Assembly: GCF_003351025.1 (NCBI RefSeq) | Contig: NZ_QPCG01000009.1 | Span: 124,001 to 188,000, forward strand | Direction: 5' to 3' | DNA: 64,000 nt | DNA from: Mucilaginibacter endophyticus | GTDB taxonomy: Bacteria; Bacteroidota; Bacteroidia; Sphingobacteriales; Sphingobacteriaceae | Program-made: the position numbers and the translations under genes | Notes under the pieces: model-generated | Database searches by the model: none | Told to the model about the DNA's origin: nothing | Seen by the model: only the letters and a program-made list of their open reading frames with translations | Shown here: in pieces, positions 1 through 9,287 of the stretch | Layout of the letters: each line of letters starts with the position of its first letter | How positions within the stretch are numbered: the first letter of the stretch is position 1

Positions 1-877
1 AAAACAAGTTGCTGTTGTTTGTATGATAGGTTATCACACTATACCATTTACTAACCGATGTTTCAAACCTATCGGCTTTGGGATTTTTACTCCCAACAGG
101 CAGCAGTTCCACATATGTAAAAACTTTACCTGGCGTAATTGTTTGCGAATTGTATTCGCTAACAACCGGGCATATCATTCTGTATAAATGCTCGGCTAAA
201 AAGGTATATACATAATCTTCCTTTTTAGTTGGGATGTTGTGATAATTAGCCGTGCTGTTTAAGATGATCGGTCTGCCGTCAATTATACGTTGCCTCACTT
301 CTTCTATGCTTAAAAACGCCCCTTTCTCATCTTTCATATAGGCATTTTCCTGCGGGTCGATATAGATCCATTTATTTAGCGAATCGATATACAGCGCGTT
401 AACCACATGCCCACCGTGTGCTACAGGATAAGCGTCAGAAAAACAAATAACTGTTCTCGACTTAAAACCCATAGCTAAGAAAATATCATTCATCCCTATC
501 GACAGTACATAGCAGCCCTGCCCCACCTTGTGCGAACGATAAAAAGAGATCACGTTCATGGTATTCAGCGAATCAATATTAAGCGTGTCCTGATGCGGCA
601 CCTGGTTATGAAACCAATTTAGTAAACGGATGGCCCTATCGGTTTGAGAACCTTTGCCGGCAACCGAATCAAGATTAAATGCCTGCCTCAAACCAATTAG
701 TTGTGGGCTTAATTGCGATTGATAAGTAAAGTCGGGAAAACTCTGATGCCCTGTATTATCATATGGCGCACTTTTGCTTAGTTCTTTTACATGCGCGAAA
801 TTGCTATAAGATTGTGCTTTTACTTGCGCTGCGGCTGCAAACAACAGGCAGGCAATTATAACTGATTTAACTTTCAT
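1..877 (-). CDS. Transglutaminase-like exported protein (partial, C-terminus beyond window)
   Basis: The reading frame starts with ATG at 877 and runs open off the left edge, so only about 292 N-terminal residues are visible. Residues 1-22 form a signal peptide ending in VKAQ, so the product is likely periplasmic or surface-exposed. A transglutaminase-like fold is suggested by the ordered triad Cys122 (in GQGCYV), His157 (in HGGHVVN) and Asp174 (in YIDPQ), which matches the Cys-His-Asp order of the family. The family includes peptidases as well as cross-linking enzymes, so the reaction cannot be named. It is transcribed divergently from the LytS-type kinase at 1084. The fold assignment is inferred from motif order only. 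Confidence 0.8.
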   Translation of the reverse strand, partial: MKVKSVIIACLLFAAAAQVKAQSYSNFAHVKELSKSAPYDNTGHQSFPDFTYQSQLSPQLIGLRQAFNLDSVAGKGSQTDRAIRLLNWFHNQVPHQDTLNIDSLNTMNVISFYRSHKVGQGCYVLSIGMNDIFLAMGFKSRTVICFSDAYPVAHGGHVVNALYIDSLNKWIYIDPQENAYMKDEKGAFLSIEEVRQRIIDGRPIILNSTANYHNIPTKKEDYVYTFLAEHLYRMICPVVSEYNSQTITPGKVFTYVELLPVGSKNPKADRFETSVSKWYSVITYHTNNSNLF

Positions 878-1083
878 TTGTATTTAAATTGTTGATTTTG
901 AACAAATAAACACACATAAAATATCGCTTTTTATATTTTTAGCTGTAAGGGCAATCATGTGCCGTCAAAAGGGCATTTTTAACGACGAACTAATTTCAGG
1001 GAGATAAATTGCCTGTTAAAGGTTTTCAATTCGTTACTCGCAAAAAAATTGGCCGTACAAATAAAAATTCAGCATTTTTAACC

Positions 1084-2136
1084 ATGCCGGTACTCAAACA
1101 CATACTTTATAAAGACATCATAAGGCACAGTTTATTCTGGCTGGCGTACATACTGTATCAGGCGGTAACCTATAAATGGAACAATGTAGATGAACTTAGC
1201 TTTCAGCTACCTCCGCAAATTATAGGTATTACGGTACCATTAACCATAGTTATTACCTATATAAATCTGCTGATACTAATGCCATGGCTATATCGCAGGC
1301 GCAGGTATGTTTTATATGCCGTATTCTTTTTATTAATAATAACTATCGGCGGTGTACTTACAAGGCTACTCACCCACCTTTTTGTACTACCATGGGAACA
1401 GGTCCATGACCCGGCCAGATATAAATTGGAAATAAAAACATTTTGGATCCCAATACGGATAACACGCCTTTCATTTGAAATGGGAACAATACTTGCCATC
1501 ACTATGGTATTTCAGCTTATGAGAGATAACATACTGCGTGAAAAACATTTAAGGCAGATAGAAAAAGAGAAATTTACCGCTGAGCTCAATCTCTTGAAAG
1601 CACAGATCAACCCGCACTTTTTATTCAATACATTTAATAGCCTGTATGCGCTCACCCTCAACAAGTCGGACATGGCACCGGGGCTGGTACTTCGCTTATC
1701 ACAATTGATGCATTACATGCTCTACTCAACATCCGGTGATACGGTATCATTAAACAACGAGATCAACTATTTAAAAGATTACATCAGCATTGAGCAAACC
1801 CGCTTTGCCGACAGGGTTGATATTTCTTTTCAGTGCGCCGGTGTAAATGCCGATGTAAAGATCGCCCCGCTTCTGCTCCTGCCTTTCGTCGAAAACGCGT
1901 TTAAGCATGGGGTTGAAGAAGGGTCGGGCTGGATAACTATTAATCTGAATTATTTAAATGGGCATCTTTATTTTAAGGTTGAAAACAGCTATGTGGCAAA
2001 AGCAATCCCTCCTAAACCGGGAATAGGCTTGGCCAATGTGCAAAAACGACTTGAGTTGCTATACCCGGGCAAACATTACCTTAACCTTACAAAAAACGAT
2101 GAATCGTTTGAGGCTGAACTCAAAATAAACCTATGA
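1084..2136 (+). CDS. LytS/YehU-type sensor histidine kinase
   Basis: This is a membrane histidine kinase of the His_kinase (PF06580) type that pairs with LytTR regulators. The N-terminal half holds about four hydrophobic segments and no recognisable extracellular ligand domain. The phospho-acceptor region has QINPHFLFNTFNSLY, and the ATPase part has PFVENAFKHG (N box) and GIGLANVQKRL (G box). I chose the ATG at 1084. A TTG at 1009, preceded by GGGAG, would add 25 mostly basic residues (375 aa instead of 350) and cannot be excluded. The stop overlaps the next gene by four bases (ATGA), so the two are translationally coupled. The signal it senses is unknown. Confidence 0.9.
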   Translation: MPVLKHILYKDIIRHSLFWLAYILYQAVTYKWNNVDELSFQLPPQIIGITVPLTIVITYINLLILMPWLYRRRRYVLYAVFFLLIITIGGVLTRLLTHLFVLPWEQVHDPARYKLEIKTFWIPIRITRLSFEMGTILAITMVFQLMRDNILREKHLRQIEKEKFTAELNLLKAQINPHFLFNTFNSLYALTLNKSDMAPGLVLRLSQLMHYMLYSTSGDTVSLNNEINYLKDYISIEQTRFADRVDISFQCAGVNADVKIAPLLLLPFVENAFKHGVEEGSGWITINLNYLNGHLYFKVENSYVAKAIPPKPGIGLANVQKRLELLYPGKHYLNLTKNDESFEAELKINL

Positions 2137-2858
2137 AAACAATAAACTGTATAGTTGCCGACGATGAAGAACTGGCGCGGGGTATTATTGAGCGTTACAT
2201 TGCCCAATTACCACAGCTTAAACTTGTGGCATCATGCGCTGACGGAGCCGGAACTTTTACCGCGTTAAAAAACGATAAGGTCGATCTGCTTTTTCTGGAT
2301 ATTAAAATGCCGCAGTTAAGCGGGCTCGAATTGCTTCGCTCCATAAAAAATCCGCCGCCAGTGATATTAACAACAGCCTTCCGGGAATATGCCCTTGAAA
2401 GTTTTGAAGTTAACGTAATTGATTATCTGCTAAAACCCGTTCCGTTCGATCGCTTTTTGAAAGCTATTGAGAAATATGAGAGCCTCACTAATCCAACAGG
2501 CAATATAGATCCCCAAACAACTTTTGTAAATGATGATATAAAAGAGGCTTTTATTTACATAAAGGCCGATAAAAAAATGGTTCGGGTATTACTAAAAGAC
2601 ATCTTGTTTATAGAGGGGCTTAAAGATTACGTGCAGGTACATACAACCGACAAAAAGATAGTTACCCACCAAACCCTCAATTATTTTGAAGAGAAATTGC
2701 CGCTCAGCCATTTCATGCGTGTACACCGGTCGTATATTATTGCGCTAAACCATATTCAATCTTATTCGGCAAGCGAAATTGAGATAGGTGGCCGGCTTAT
2801 TACTATTGGCAACACTTATGCAAAAACAGTGTTAAAACAGCTTGGCTCCGAAAATTGA
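2133..2858 (+). CDS. LytTR-family response regulator
   Basis: This is the partner of the upstream kinase, with which it overlaps by four bases. Residues 1-120 form a receiver domain: acidic pair near DDEE, the phospho-acceptor aspartate in LLFLDIKMP, a conserved Thr in ILTTAF and Lys in YLLKPV. Residues about 140-241 form a LytTR DNA-binding domain, with FIYIKADKKMVRV, ILFIEGLKDYVQ and the conserved FMRVHRSYIIALNHI. Length (241 aa) is normal for the family. Such regulators bind direct repeats upstream of target promoters. The targets are not evident here, although the divergent transglutaminase gene is a candidate by position only. Confidence 0.93.
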   Translation: MKTINCIVADDEELARGIIERYIAQLPQLKLVASCADGAGTFTALKNDKVDLLFLDIKMPQLSGLELLRSIKNPPPVILTTAFREYALESFEVNVIDYLLKPVPFDRFLKAIEKYESLTNPTGNIDPQTTFVNDDIKEAFIYIKADKKMVRVLLKDILFIEGLKDYVQVHTTDKKIVTHQTLNYFEEKLPLSHFMRVHRSYIIALNHIQSYSASEIEIGGRLITIGNTYAKTVLKQLGSEN

Positions 2859-2864
2859 CAGCAA

Positions 2865-2902
2865 AAAAGAGGCCGTCCTTTTGGGGGGACAGCCGTTCTT
2901 TT
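2865..2902. terminator. Bidirectional hairpin terminator between regulator and catalase
   Basis: Arms 2865-2878 and 2887-2902 pair through GGC and GTCC blocks, with a short bulge and one wobble. A-rich sequence precedes the left arm and T-rich sequence ends the right arm, so it can serve both convergent genes. Confidence 0.6.
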
Positions 2903-2919
2903 ATCGGAAGTTTTAGGGG

Positions 2920-4419
2920 TTAAACACCTTGAGGCATTTGCTTCATCGTTTCGGCCAGGTCAAGCTCCAGGCCTTTGGCAACGGCCATACCTAAGTTGAT
3001 ATCAGCCCTAAACCAGTGACAAAGCTGGCGGTTGATGATCATATCTTTTTTAGGCCCTTCAATACCACTCATTGAGTTTACGATGTTGGCAATCAAATCA
3101 TTTTTCTGCTGAGCATCCATCAGTCGGTAAAGATTTCCCGGCTGGGTATAATGATCGTTTTCACCTTCGGCATTACGGTCATACCAGTCGCCTACCGGGC
3201 TGCCAAAATCCCAGGCTGGCTCTTTATAGCTTTGATCTATTTCGATATCATCAAAACTATTAGGGAAATAGTTAGGGTTTGATCCGCCATTACCATTAAC
3301 CGCCATCTGGCCGTCGCGCTGGTAATTGTTTACCAGGTATGGGCATTTGTTAACAGGAATCTGTTCATAATTACCACCTAAGCGGTAACGATGGGCGTCA
3401 GGGTATGAAAGGATGCGGCCCTGTAGCATTTTATCCGGCGAGTAGCCTACGCCATCAATAACATGCGCCGGTGCAAACGCAGCCTGTTCCACATGGGCAA
3501 AATAGTTATCCGGGTTTTCGTTTAATTCCAATACGCCCACTTCAATCAAAGGATAATCTGCGTGTGGCCATACTTTAGTTAAATCAAAGGGATTAATATG
3601 GTAGGTTTTGGCGTCTGCTTCGGGCATTACCTGTATTTTGAGCGTCCATTTCGGGAAGTCGCCATTATCGATAGCTGTTAATAGATCATGCTGTGCAAAA
3701 TCAGGATTTTTCCCGCGCATTTCACCAGCTTCGGCATCGGTAAAGTTTTTAATGCCCTGCTGGGTTTTAAAGTGAAACTTAACCCAAAATCTTTCATTTT
3801 TTGCATTGATGAATGAGAAGGTATGACTGCCGAACCCATCCATATGACGGTATCCATAAGGCGTACCACGGTCGCTCATCAAAATAGTTACCTGGTGTAA
3901 GCTTTCAGGGTTTAACGACCAAAAATCCCACACCATAGTGGCGCTTTTGCAATTTGTGTAAGGATCGCGTTTTTGGGTATGGATAAAATCACTGAATTTT
4001 TTAGGATCTTTTATGAAGAATACCGGGGTGTTGTTACCAACCAGGTCCCAGTTGCCGTCTTCGGTATAAAACTTAATGGCAAAGCCGCGTGGGTCACGTT
4101 CGGTATCGGCCGAACCTTTTTCGCCACCAACGGTCGAAAAACGCAGAAACAATTTGGTTTGTTTACCTATATTGTTAAATAGTTTGGCGCGGGTGTATTT
4201 TGAAATATCGTGTGTAACTGTAAAAGTACCATAGGCCCCGGAACCTTTGGCATGAACCACCCGCTCAGGAATCCTTTCGCGGTTGAAGTGCGCCATTTTT
4301 TCGTGTAGGATATAGTCCTGTAACAGGATAGGCCCACGGGGACCAGCTGTCATAGAGTTTTCATCTTCCACGTAAGGTCTGCCCGATGCTGTAGTTAGTT
4401 TCTTTTTGTTTGTTTCCAT
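2920..4419 (-). CDS. katA: Monofunctional haem catalase
   Basis: Decomposes hydrogen peroxide to water and oxygen in the cytoplasm. The about 499-residue length fits small-subunit (clade 3-like) catalases. Visible landmarks are the distal His in RVVHAKGSGAYG (about residue 56), the distal Asn in VGNNTPVFFIKD, RFSTVGGEKGSAD, and the proximal haem-ligand Tyr in LSYPDAHRYRLGGN. I chose METNKKKL at 4419 as the start; an upstream ATG at 4443 would add eight residues. It is divergent from an OxyR-like regulator with about 90 bp between them, which is a classic arrangement for peroxide-inducible catalase. The regulation is inferred from that layout. Confidence 0.97.
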   Translation of the reverse strand: METNKKKLTTASGRPYVEDENSMTAGPRGPILLQDYILHEKMAHFNRERIPERVVHAKGSGAYGTFTVTHDISKYTRAKLFNNIGKQTKLFLRFSTVGGEKGSADTERDPRGFAIKFYTEDGNWDLVGNNTPVFFIKDPKKFSDFIHTQKRDPYTNCKSATMVWDFWSLNPESLHQVTILMSDRGTPYGYRHMDGFGSHTFSFINAKNERFWVKFHFKTQQGIKNFTDAEAGEMRGKNPDFAQHDLLTAIDNGDFPKWTLKIQVMPEADAKTYHINPFDLTKVWPHADYPLIEVGVLELNENPDNYFAHVEQAAFAPAHVIDGVGYSPDKMLQGRILSYPDAHRYRLGGNYEQIPVNKCPYLVNNYQRDGQMAVNGNGGSNPNYFPNSFDDIEIDQSYKEPAWDFGSPVGDWYDRNAEGENDHYTQPGNLYRLMDAQQKNDLIANIVNSMSGIEGPKKDMIINRQLCHWFRADINLGMAVAKGLELDLAETMKQMPQGV

Positions 4420-4457
4420 ATTTAGTTGCGTTTGATAGTTCAAACCTCACGAAAATA

Positions 4458-4491
4458 TTTGAATAGAAAAAATCAATAATTATTATCTTTG
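4458..4491 (+). promoter_or_regulatory. Bacteroidota-type promoter for oxyR
   Basis: TTTG at 4458-4461, 22 nt, then TATCTTTG at 4484-4491, matching TTTG ... TAnnTTTG. The -7 box lies about 21 nt before the oxyR ATG. The catalase -10 region must also fall in this short divergent gap, but I could not see a good match on the minus strand. Confidence 0.7.
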
Positions 4492-4512
4492 CATAGCATT
4501 TATCTATATTAC

Positions 4513-5448
4513 ATGACTATTACACAACTGGAGTATATTGTGGCGGTTGATACCTACCGAAGCTTTGTTTTAGCCGCCGAAAAATGTTTTGTTACCCAGC
4601 CAACGCTAAGTATGCAGGTACAAAAACTGGAAGATACCCTTGGCGTCAAGATTTTTGACAGGAGTAAACAACCGGTAGTCCCTACCGAAATAGGGATTGA
4701 AATTATTAGCCAGGCACGTGTAATGCTGTCTGAAAGCGAAAAGATCAAAGAGATCATTTCCGACAGGCAAAAGGAACTTTCAGGTGAACTACGGGTGGGC
4801 ATCATTCCTACCGTTTCTCCATACATATTGCCCAAGATCATCCACGGCTTTATTGAAAAATATCCGCAGGTAAAACTGATTGTGTGGGAACAAACCACCG
4901 ACGAGATAATTCAACAGTTAAAACTGGGTATGTTGGATTGCGGGATCCTCTCCACGCCGCTGCATGAAAGTAACCTTACAGAGATCCCGGTGTTTTATGA
5001 AAACTTTGTAGCCTATGTATCCAAAAACAGTAAGCTCTCTAAAAAGAAAAACATCGTTCCGGATGATATAGATATGGAGGAGATCTGGATTTTGAACGAA
5101 GGCCACTGCATGCGCGAACAGGTATTGAACATTTGCCAGCGACGTAAATCAACCCGGGGTTTTCAACATTTTGAATACAACACCGGCAGCGTTGAAACCC
5201 TTAAACGCATGGTCGACCAAAACAACGGGGCAACCATCCTACCCGAACTGGCCCTATCCGAACTAAGCGAAAAACAGCTGGATAAAGTGCGCTACTTTAA
5301 ATCGCCGGAGCCGGCCCGTGAGGTAAGCATTGTGATACAGCGTAACTTTTTAAAACGCAGGATGATTGAAGCTTTAAAAGCTGAGATACTGGAGTTTGTA
5401 CCTAAGCGAATGAAGAGCAAGAAGAAAAAGGAAGTGATGGATATTTAA
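4513..5448 (+). CDS. oxyR: LysR-family hydrogen-peroxide regulator OxyR
   Basis: LysR-type transcription factor of 311 residues. Residues 1-60 form the winged helix-turn-helix (MTITQLEYIVAV, FVTQPTLSMQVQKLE, GVKIFDRS), and residues about 90-300 form the substrate/redox domain. OxyR is suggested by two cysteines in the effector domain, one in GMLDCGILSTP and a second in EGHCMREQVLNIC, the latter being the typical OxyR motif around the peroxide-sensing cysteine. I chose ATG 4513 because it follows directly on a good promoter; a TTG upstream is inside the -7 box. Divergence from catalase supports a peroxide-response role. Confidence 0.93.
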   Translation: MTITQLEYIVAVDTYRSFVLAAEKCFVTQPTLSMQVQKLEDTLGVKIFDRSKQPVVPTEIGIEIISQARVMLSESEKIKEIISDRQKELSGELRVGIIPTVSPYILPKIIHGFIEKYPQVKLIVWEQTTDEIIQQLKLGMLDCGILSTPLHESNLTEIPVFYENFVAYVSKNSKLSKKKNIVPDDIDMEEIWILNEGHCMREQVLNICQRRKSTRGFQHFEYNTGSVETLKRMVDQNNGATILPELALSELSEKQLDKVRYFKSPEPAREVSIVIQRNFLKRRMIEALKAEILEFVPKRMKSKKKKEVMDI

Positions 5449-5472
5449 GTGTTTACCTATCCCTTCTGCCAG

Positions 5473-5501
5473 ACTTACGAAGTTTTTAAAACTTCGTAAG
5501 T
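5473..5501. repeat. Perfect 14-1-14 palindrome downstream of oxyR
   Basis: A 29-base hairpin (arms begin ACTTACGAAG) 24 bp after the oxyR stop. It has A/T-rich inner arms but no external T-run. It may stop transcription or be a dispersed intergenic palindrome. Confidence 0.6.
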
Positions 5502-5602
5502 ATCTCAACTGGTTAAACTGATCTGATTAAAGATCGATTTGATTCCAGCCAACAAAATCAACTAATATCCTGATTTACAGTATTAAATACATCTTTATTT
5601 AG

Positions 5603-5615
5603 ATTTATTATAAAT
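5603..5615. promoter_or_regulatory. Candidate upstream Fur-like dyad (6-1-6)
   Basis: ATTTATTATAAAT is a perfect 13-base palindrome ending two bases before the -33 box of the TonB-receptor promoter. It shares A/T-rich half-site character with the second dyad at 5662. That it binds Fur is inferred from its place in front of a siderophore receptor gene. Confidence 0.4.
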
Positions 5616-5617
5616 AA

Positions 5618-5649
5618 TTTGCATTATAACACTTGCATGACTACTTTTG
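5618..5649 (+). promoter_or_regulatory. Bacteroidota-type promoter for the TonB receptor
   Basis: TTTG at 5618-5621, 20 nt, then TACTTTTG at 5642-5649; an excellent match in both boxes and spacing. The ATG lies 31 bases after the -7 box. Confidence 0.8.
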
Positions 5650-5661
5650 CGCAATTATTTA

Positions 5662-5676
5662 TATTTAGTCTAAATA
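5662..5676. promoter_or_regulatory. Candidate Fur-like 7-1-7 operator in the leader
   Basis: TATTTAGTCTAAATA is a perfect 15-base palindrome with 7-1-7 symmetry, the geometry of Fur-family boxes. It ends three bases before the start codon of the siderophore receptor, so a bound repressor would block transcription or early elongation. The protein that binds it is inferred. Confidence 0.5.
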
Positions 5677-5679
5677 ACA

Positions 5680-8100
5680 ATGATTCAACCCCTACAAGCT
5701 TTCAAAAAGTTATTTCCTCTCACAGTTTTAGCGCTATTGCTGCTTATTAATACACTCCCTACTCTGGCGCAGCAAGCAAGGGGTACTCTAAAAGGTAAAG
5801 TTATTACCATAAAAAACGACCCGGCCGAAAACGTATCGGTAACACTTAAAGGCACCAAGTTTGGTACTATTACAGACGAAAACGGCCTCTTTGAAATTAA
5901 AGCTCCTGAAGGTAACTACACGCTGGTTATATCCGAAGTTGGCGCAAAAGGTCAGGAAAAGGCTGTAAGCGTAAAGGCTGGTCAAACAACCAATCTTCAA
6001 ACCATAACCGTTGATAATACCGTTCATGGTTTACAGGAAGTAAATATCAACGCAAACAAAACCAATAAATTTAAACGCACCCGCAGCGAAGATGTGGCTA
6101 AAATGCCATTAGCCAACCTCGAAAACCCGCAGGTTTACAATACCATCAGCAGCCAACTGATCCAGGAACAACTAATTTTTTCTGTTGATGACGCGCTGAG
6201 GAATACCCCGGGTTTACAAAAAATGTGGGATGCAACCGGTCGCGGTGGCGATGGAGGCGCTTACTTTAACAGCCGCGGTTTTATTGTGCAAAGCTCTATT
6301 CGCAACGGTATTGCCGGTAAGGTTACCAACAGCGTTGATGCAGCAAATATTGAAAGAATTGAAGTGATCAAAGGCCCATCTGGTACTTTGTTTGGCAACG
6401 CGCTAACATCATACGGTGGTTTAATCAATCGTGTAACTAAAAAGCCTTATGACACCTTTGGTGGTGAGGTGAGCTTATCAGGCGGCAACTTCGGTTTTTA
6501 CCGTGGTAGCGCAGATATCAACACACCGCTTGATAAAGATAAAAAAGTACTATTCCGCTTAAATACCGCGTTTAACCACGACGGTAGTTTTCAGAATAAT
6601 GGTTTTTCCCGCAATGTGGTTATCGACCCAAGCATCGTTTACAAAGCTAACGACAGGTTAACTATCAGCGCCGACGCGGAGCTATCTTACGGCAAAAACG
6701 TAGGCAAAACTATCTACTTTTTCCCTTATGGGCTAACTGTTGAACAAATGGGTTTCAGCAGTCCTGATAAGTCAAATATTGATTACAGGCAAAGCTACCA
6801 CGGTGACGGTCTTACTCAGATATCGCAAAACAAAAACTTCTATGGCGAAGTAAAATACAAGATCTCTGATGCCTGGACCTCGCGTACCAACCTGAGCTAT
6901 ACACATAGCTATTCAGACGGCCATGGTCTTTATTATTATCTATTGCCAGGCAATATGATTTCGCGAAACGATCAGGCTACCCGCAACAGCAAGGACGATA
7001 TGATGGAAATTCAACAAAACTTTAACGGCGATTTCAAAATAGGCAAATTCCGTAACAGGTTTGTTGGCGGTCTGGATTTCTTCAGGGAAAATTCGCAGCA
7101 GTACTTCTACGGCAGTACACTTGATACTGTATCAGTAATCGGTAATCATAACTACAGCAATTTCAACGGAGCTGCGATGGATGCCATGTATGCAGCAGGC
7201 AACATAGGTTTTACCTATCCGGCCATGTATAAACGCAATACATATAGTGCTTATATCTCAGATGTATTTAACATTACCGATCAATTAATAGCATCTGCAG
7301 GTTTACGTGTAGACAGGTTTGACAACAAAGGCAATTACGACCCGGTTTCAGAAAAAACTTCCGGCGCTTATAAACAAACCGCGTTCTCTCCAAAATTTGG
7401 CCTGGTTTACCAGCCGGTAAAAGATCACGTATCGTTATTTGCCAACTACCAAAACAGCTTTAACAACCAAACCGGTACTACCGAAAACAACAAACCACTT
7501 AAACCTGAACAGGCCAACCAAATTGAAGGTGGTGTAAAATTAGATCTGTTTGATGGTAAACTAAGCAGTACTGTTAGCTACTATGATATCAAGGTAAAAG
7601 ATATTGTACGCCCATCTACCGTAAACCCGATACTTTCTGTACAGGATGGCACGCAGTTCAGCAAAGGTTTTGAAGCCGAAGTAATCGCAAACCCGCTACC
7701 AGGTTTAAACTTAACCGCAGGCTTTACTTACAATAATTCAAAGCTTACCAAAACTGCCGATGCTACGGTTGAAGGTCTGCGGCCTGCAACAGCGGGTTCA
7801 CCTTATCAGGCTAACTTCTGGGCAAGCTACAAAATTCAACAAGGCGCAGTTAAAGGTTTAGGCTTTGGTATTGGCGGCAATTACGCCAGCGATAACAAAG
7901 TTATCAACAGCCGCACCTTAGGCGTATTTACACTGCCATCGTATACCATACTGAATGCCTCAGCATTTTACGATACCAACAGGTACAGGTTCGGAGCCAA
8001 GATAGATAACTTTACTAACCAGAAATACTGGGTAGGCTACGGCACGGTGAACCCTCAAAAATTAAGAAGCTTTGCACTGAGCGCCACCTATAAATTTTAA
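5680..8100 (+). CDS. TonB-dependent siderophore receptor
   Basis: Outer-membrane receptor, probably for ferric siderophores. A signal peptide ends near LPTLAQQ (residue 30). Residues about 34-115 are a CarboxypepD_reg-like domain typical of Bacteroidota receptors, followed by a plug (VDDALRNTPGLQ, RIEVIKGPSGTLFGNALTSYGG) and a 22-strand type barrel ending in ALSATYKF with the terminal aromatic residue. The 806-residue length fits FhuA/FecA-like receptors with a front extension. It is followed after three bases by a PepSY membrane protein, which in many genomes accompanies siderophore receptors. Two Fur-like dyads flank its promoter. The exact siderophore cannot be told. Confidence 0.95.
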   Translation: MIQPLQAFKKLFPLTVLALLLLINTLPTLAQQARGTLKGKVITIKNDPAENVSVTLKGTKFGTITDENGLFEIKAPEGNYTLVISEVGAKGQEKAVSVKAGQTTNLQTITVDNTVHGLQEVNINANKTNKFKRTRSEDVAKMPLANLENPQVYNTISSQLIQEQLIFSVDDALRNTPGLQKMWDATGRGGDGGAYFNSRGFIVQSSIRNGIAGKVTNSVDAANIERIEVIKGPSGTLFGNALTSYGGLINRVTKKPYDTFGGEVSLSGGNFGFYRGSADINTPLDKDKKVLFRLNTAFNHDGSFQNNGFSRNVVIDPSIVYKANDRLTISADAELSYGKNVGKTIYFFPYGLTVEQMGFSSPDKSNIDYRQSYHGDGLTQISQNKNFYGEVKYKISDAWTSRTNLSYTHSYSDGHGLYYYLLPGNMISRNDQATRNSKDDMMEIQQNFNGDFKIGKFRNRFVGGLDFFRENSQQYFYGSTLDTVSVIGNHNYSNFNGAAMDAMYAAGNIGFTYPAMYKRNTYSAYISDVFNITDQLIASAGLRVDRFDNKGNYDPVSEKTSGAYKQTAFSPKFGLVYQPVKDHVSLFANYQNSFNNQTGTTENNKPLKPEQANQIEGGVKLDLFDGKLSSTVSYYDIKVKDIVRPSTVNPILSVQDGTQFSKGFEAEVIANPLPGLNLTAGFTYNNSKLTKTADATVEGLRPATAGSPYQANFWASYKIQQGAVKGLGFGIGGNYASDNKVINSRTLGVFTLPSYTILNASAFYDTNRYRFGAKIDNFTNQKYWVGYGTVNPQKLRSFALSATYKF

Positions 8101-8103
8101 TGA

Positions 8104-9270
8104 ATGACGCCTTTTAAAAAAGCACTACTATTCATACATCGCTGGCTCGGATTTATATCCGGGCTTGTGGTGTTTATAGTGAGTATCACCGGCTGCATTT
8201 TCTGTTTTCAGGACGAAATCCAGGATGCCATACACAGCTACCGTAAGGTTGAGGTAAAAAACAAGCCATACATAGCGCCATCAATCCTTAAAGCTGAGGC
8301 GCTAAAAGGCCGCAAAGGAGCTACCGCCAGTTATGTTTATTATTATGGCATCGGTCGCCCGGCAGGAGTGTTGGTAACCGATAAGAAAGAAGGTCTGCTG
8401 TTTGTGTATCAAAACCCTTATACCGGTAAGATCATACACACCGAAAGCCCAACTACAAATTTCTTCATCATTGTTGAATATATCCACTTGTACCTGTTGC
8501 TACCAGCCAATATTGGGACTTTAGTGGTAGGCATTTCGGTAATTATTTTTGTGGTGCTGATGATCACCGGTATTATACTTTGGTGGCCAAAACGCAAAAG
8601 CGATCGCAAACGCAGCTTCACTATTAAATGGGGCGGTCGCTGGAGAAGGGTGAATTATGACCTGCATAATGTTTTAGGCTTTTATGCAACAAGTGTGGCT
8701 ATCATATTAGCCATAACCGGTCTTTCCATATCATTTGACTGGATGCGCGAAGGAATTTACGCCGCGGCCAATTTGGGCAAAGCTCATCCAGAAGAAAAGG
8801 CAGTTTTCAAGTCGGATTCGTTACTGAATGGAAAAATAGATACTACCCAGGTTATCAACAAAGCTTACCTGGCAGCTAAGGCGGCTTCACCCAAGGCCGA
8901 AATGTTTTTAATTTATGACGATGCAACAAAGGCTGGCGCAGTTGGTGTAACCGCATATGCACAGGCCCTGCACTACTATGAAAGCGATACCTATTCATTC
9001 GACAAATACACCGGAAAGCTGCTGAACCGCACAGCGCATGAGCAAAAAAGTGCAGGTATGAAGATGAATAACATGAACTATGATATTCACGTAGGCCAAA
9101 TCCTGGGGCTTCCGGGTAAGATCATCGCTTTCCTGGCCAGTTTAATTTGTGCAAGCTTGCCAATTACCGGCTTCATTATCTGGCTGGGCAAACGCAAAAA
9201 AACCAAATCAAAAAAGGTAAAATCAGTAGTGCATCGCCGTACCGTAAGGCAGCATTTGCCGGCCAAGTAA
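8104..9270 (+). CDS. PepSY-associated TM-helix protein (putative siderophore-iron reductase)
   Basis: 388-residue inner-membrane protein with the PepSY_TM (PF03929) layout: TM at about residues 14-35 (IHRWLGFISGLVVFIVSITG), a long periplasmic PepSY-like stretch, TMs near 125-160, DLHNVLGFYA plus TM near 190-210, and a final TM near 335-360. Histidines near the helix ends (FIHRWLG, DLHNVLG, DIHVGQILG) could bind haem. It begins three bases after the TonB-receptor stop, so the pair is one operon. Members next to siderophore receptors are thought to reduce ferric siderophores at the inner membrane; here that role is inferred from context. The C-terminus is strongly basic. Confidence 0.9.
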   Translation: MTPFKKALLFIHRWLGFISGLVVFIVSITGCIFCFQDEIQDAIHSYRKVEVKNKPYIAPSILKAEALKGRKGATASYVYYYGIGRPAGVLVTDKKEGLLFVYQNPYTGKIIHTESPTTNFFIIVEYIHLYLLLPANIGTLVVGISVIIFVVLMITGIILWWPKRKSDRKRSFTIKWGGRWRRVNYDLHNVLGFYATSVAIILAITGLSISFDWMREGIYAAANLGKAHPEEKAVFKSDSLLNGKIDTTQVINKAYLAAKAASPKAEMFLIYDDATKAGAVGVTAYAQALHYYESDTYSFDKYTGKLLNRTAHEQKSAGMKMNNMNYDIHVGQILGLPGKIIAFLASLICASLPITGFIIWLGKRKKTKSKKVKSVVHRRTVRQHLPAK

Positions 9271-9287
9271 CTACTTTCAAACATTAT

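Noticed and set aside
1009..1083. TTG start for the LytS-type kinase
   Set aside because: GGGAG precedes it, but the added 25 residues are basic and unlike the family; kept as an alternative only.
4489..4512. TTG start for OxyR
   Set aside because: It lies in the -7 promoter box; the ATG at 4513 gives the standard LysR start.
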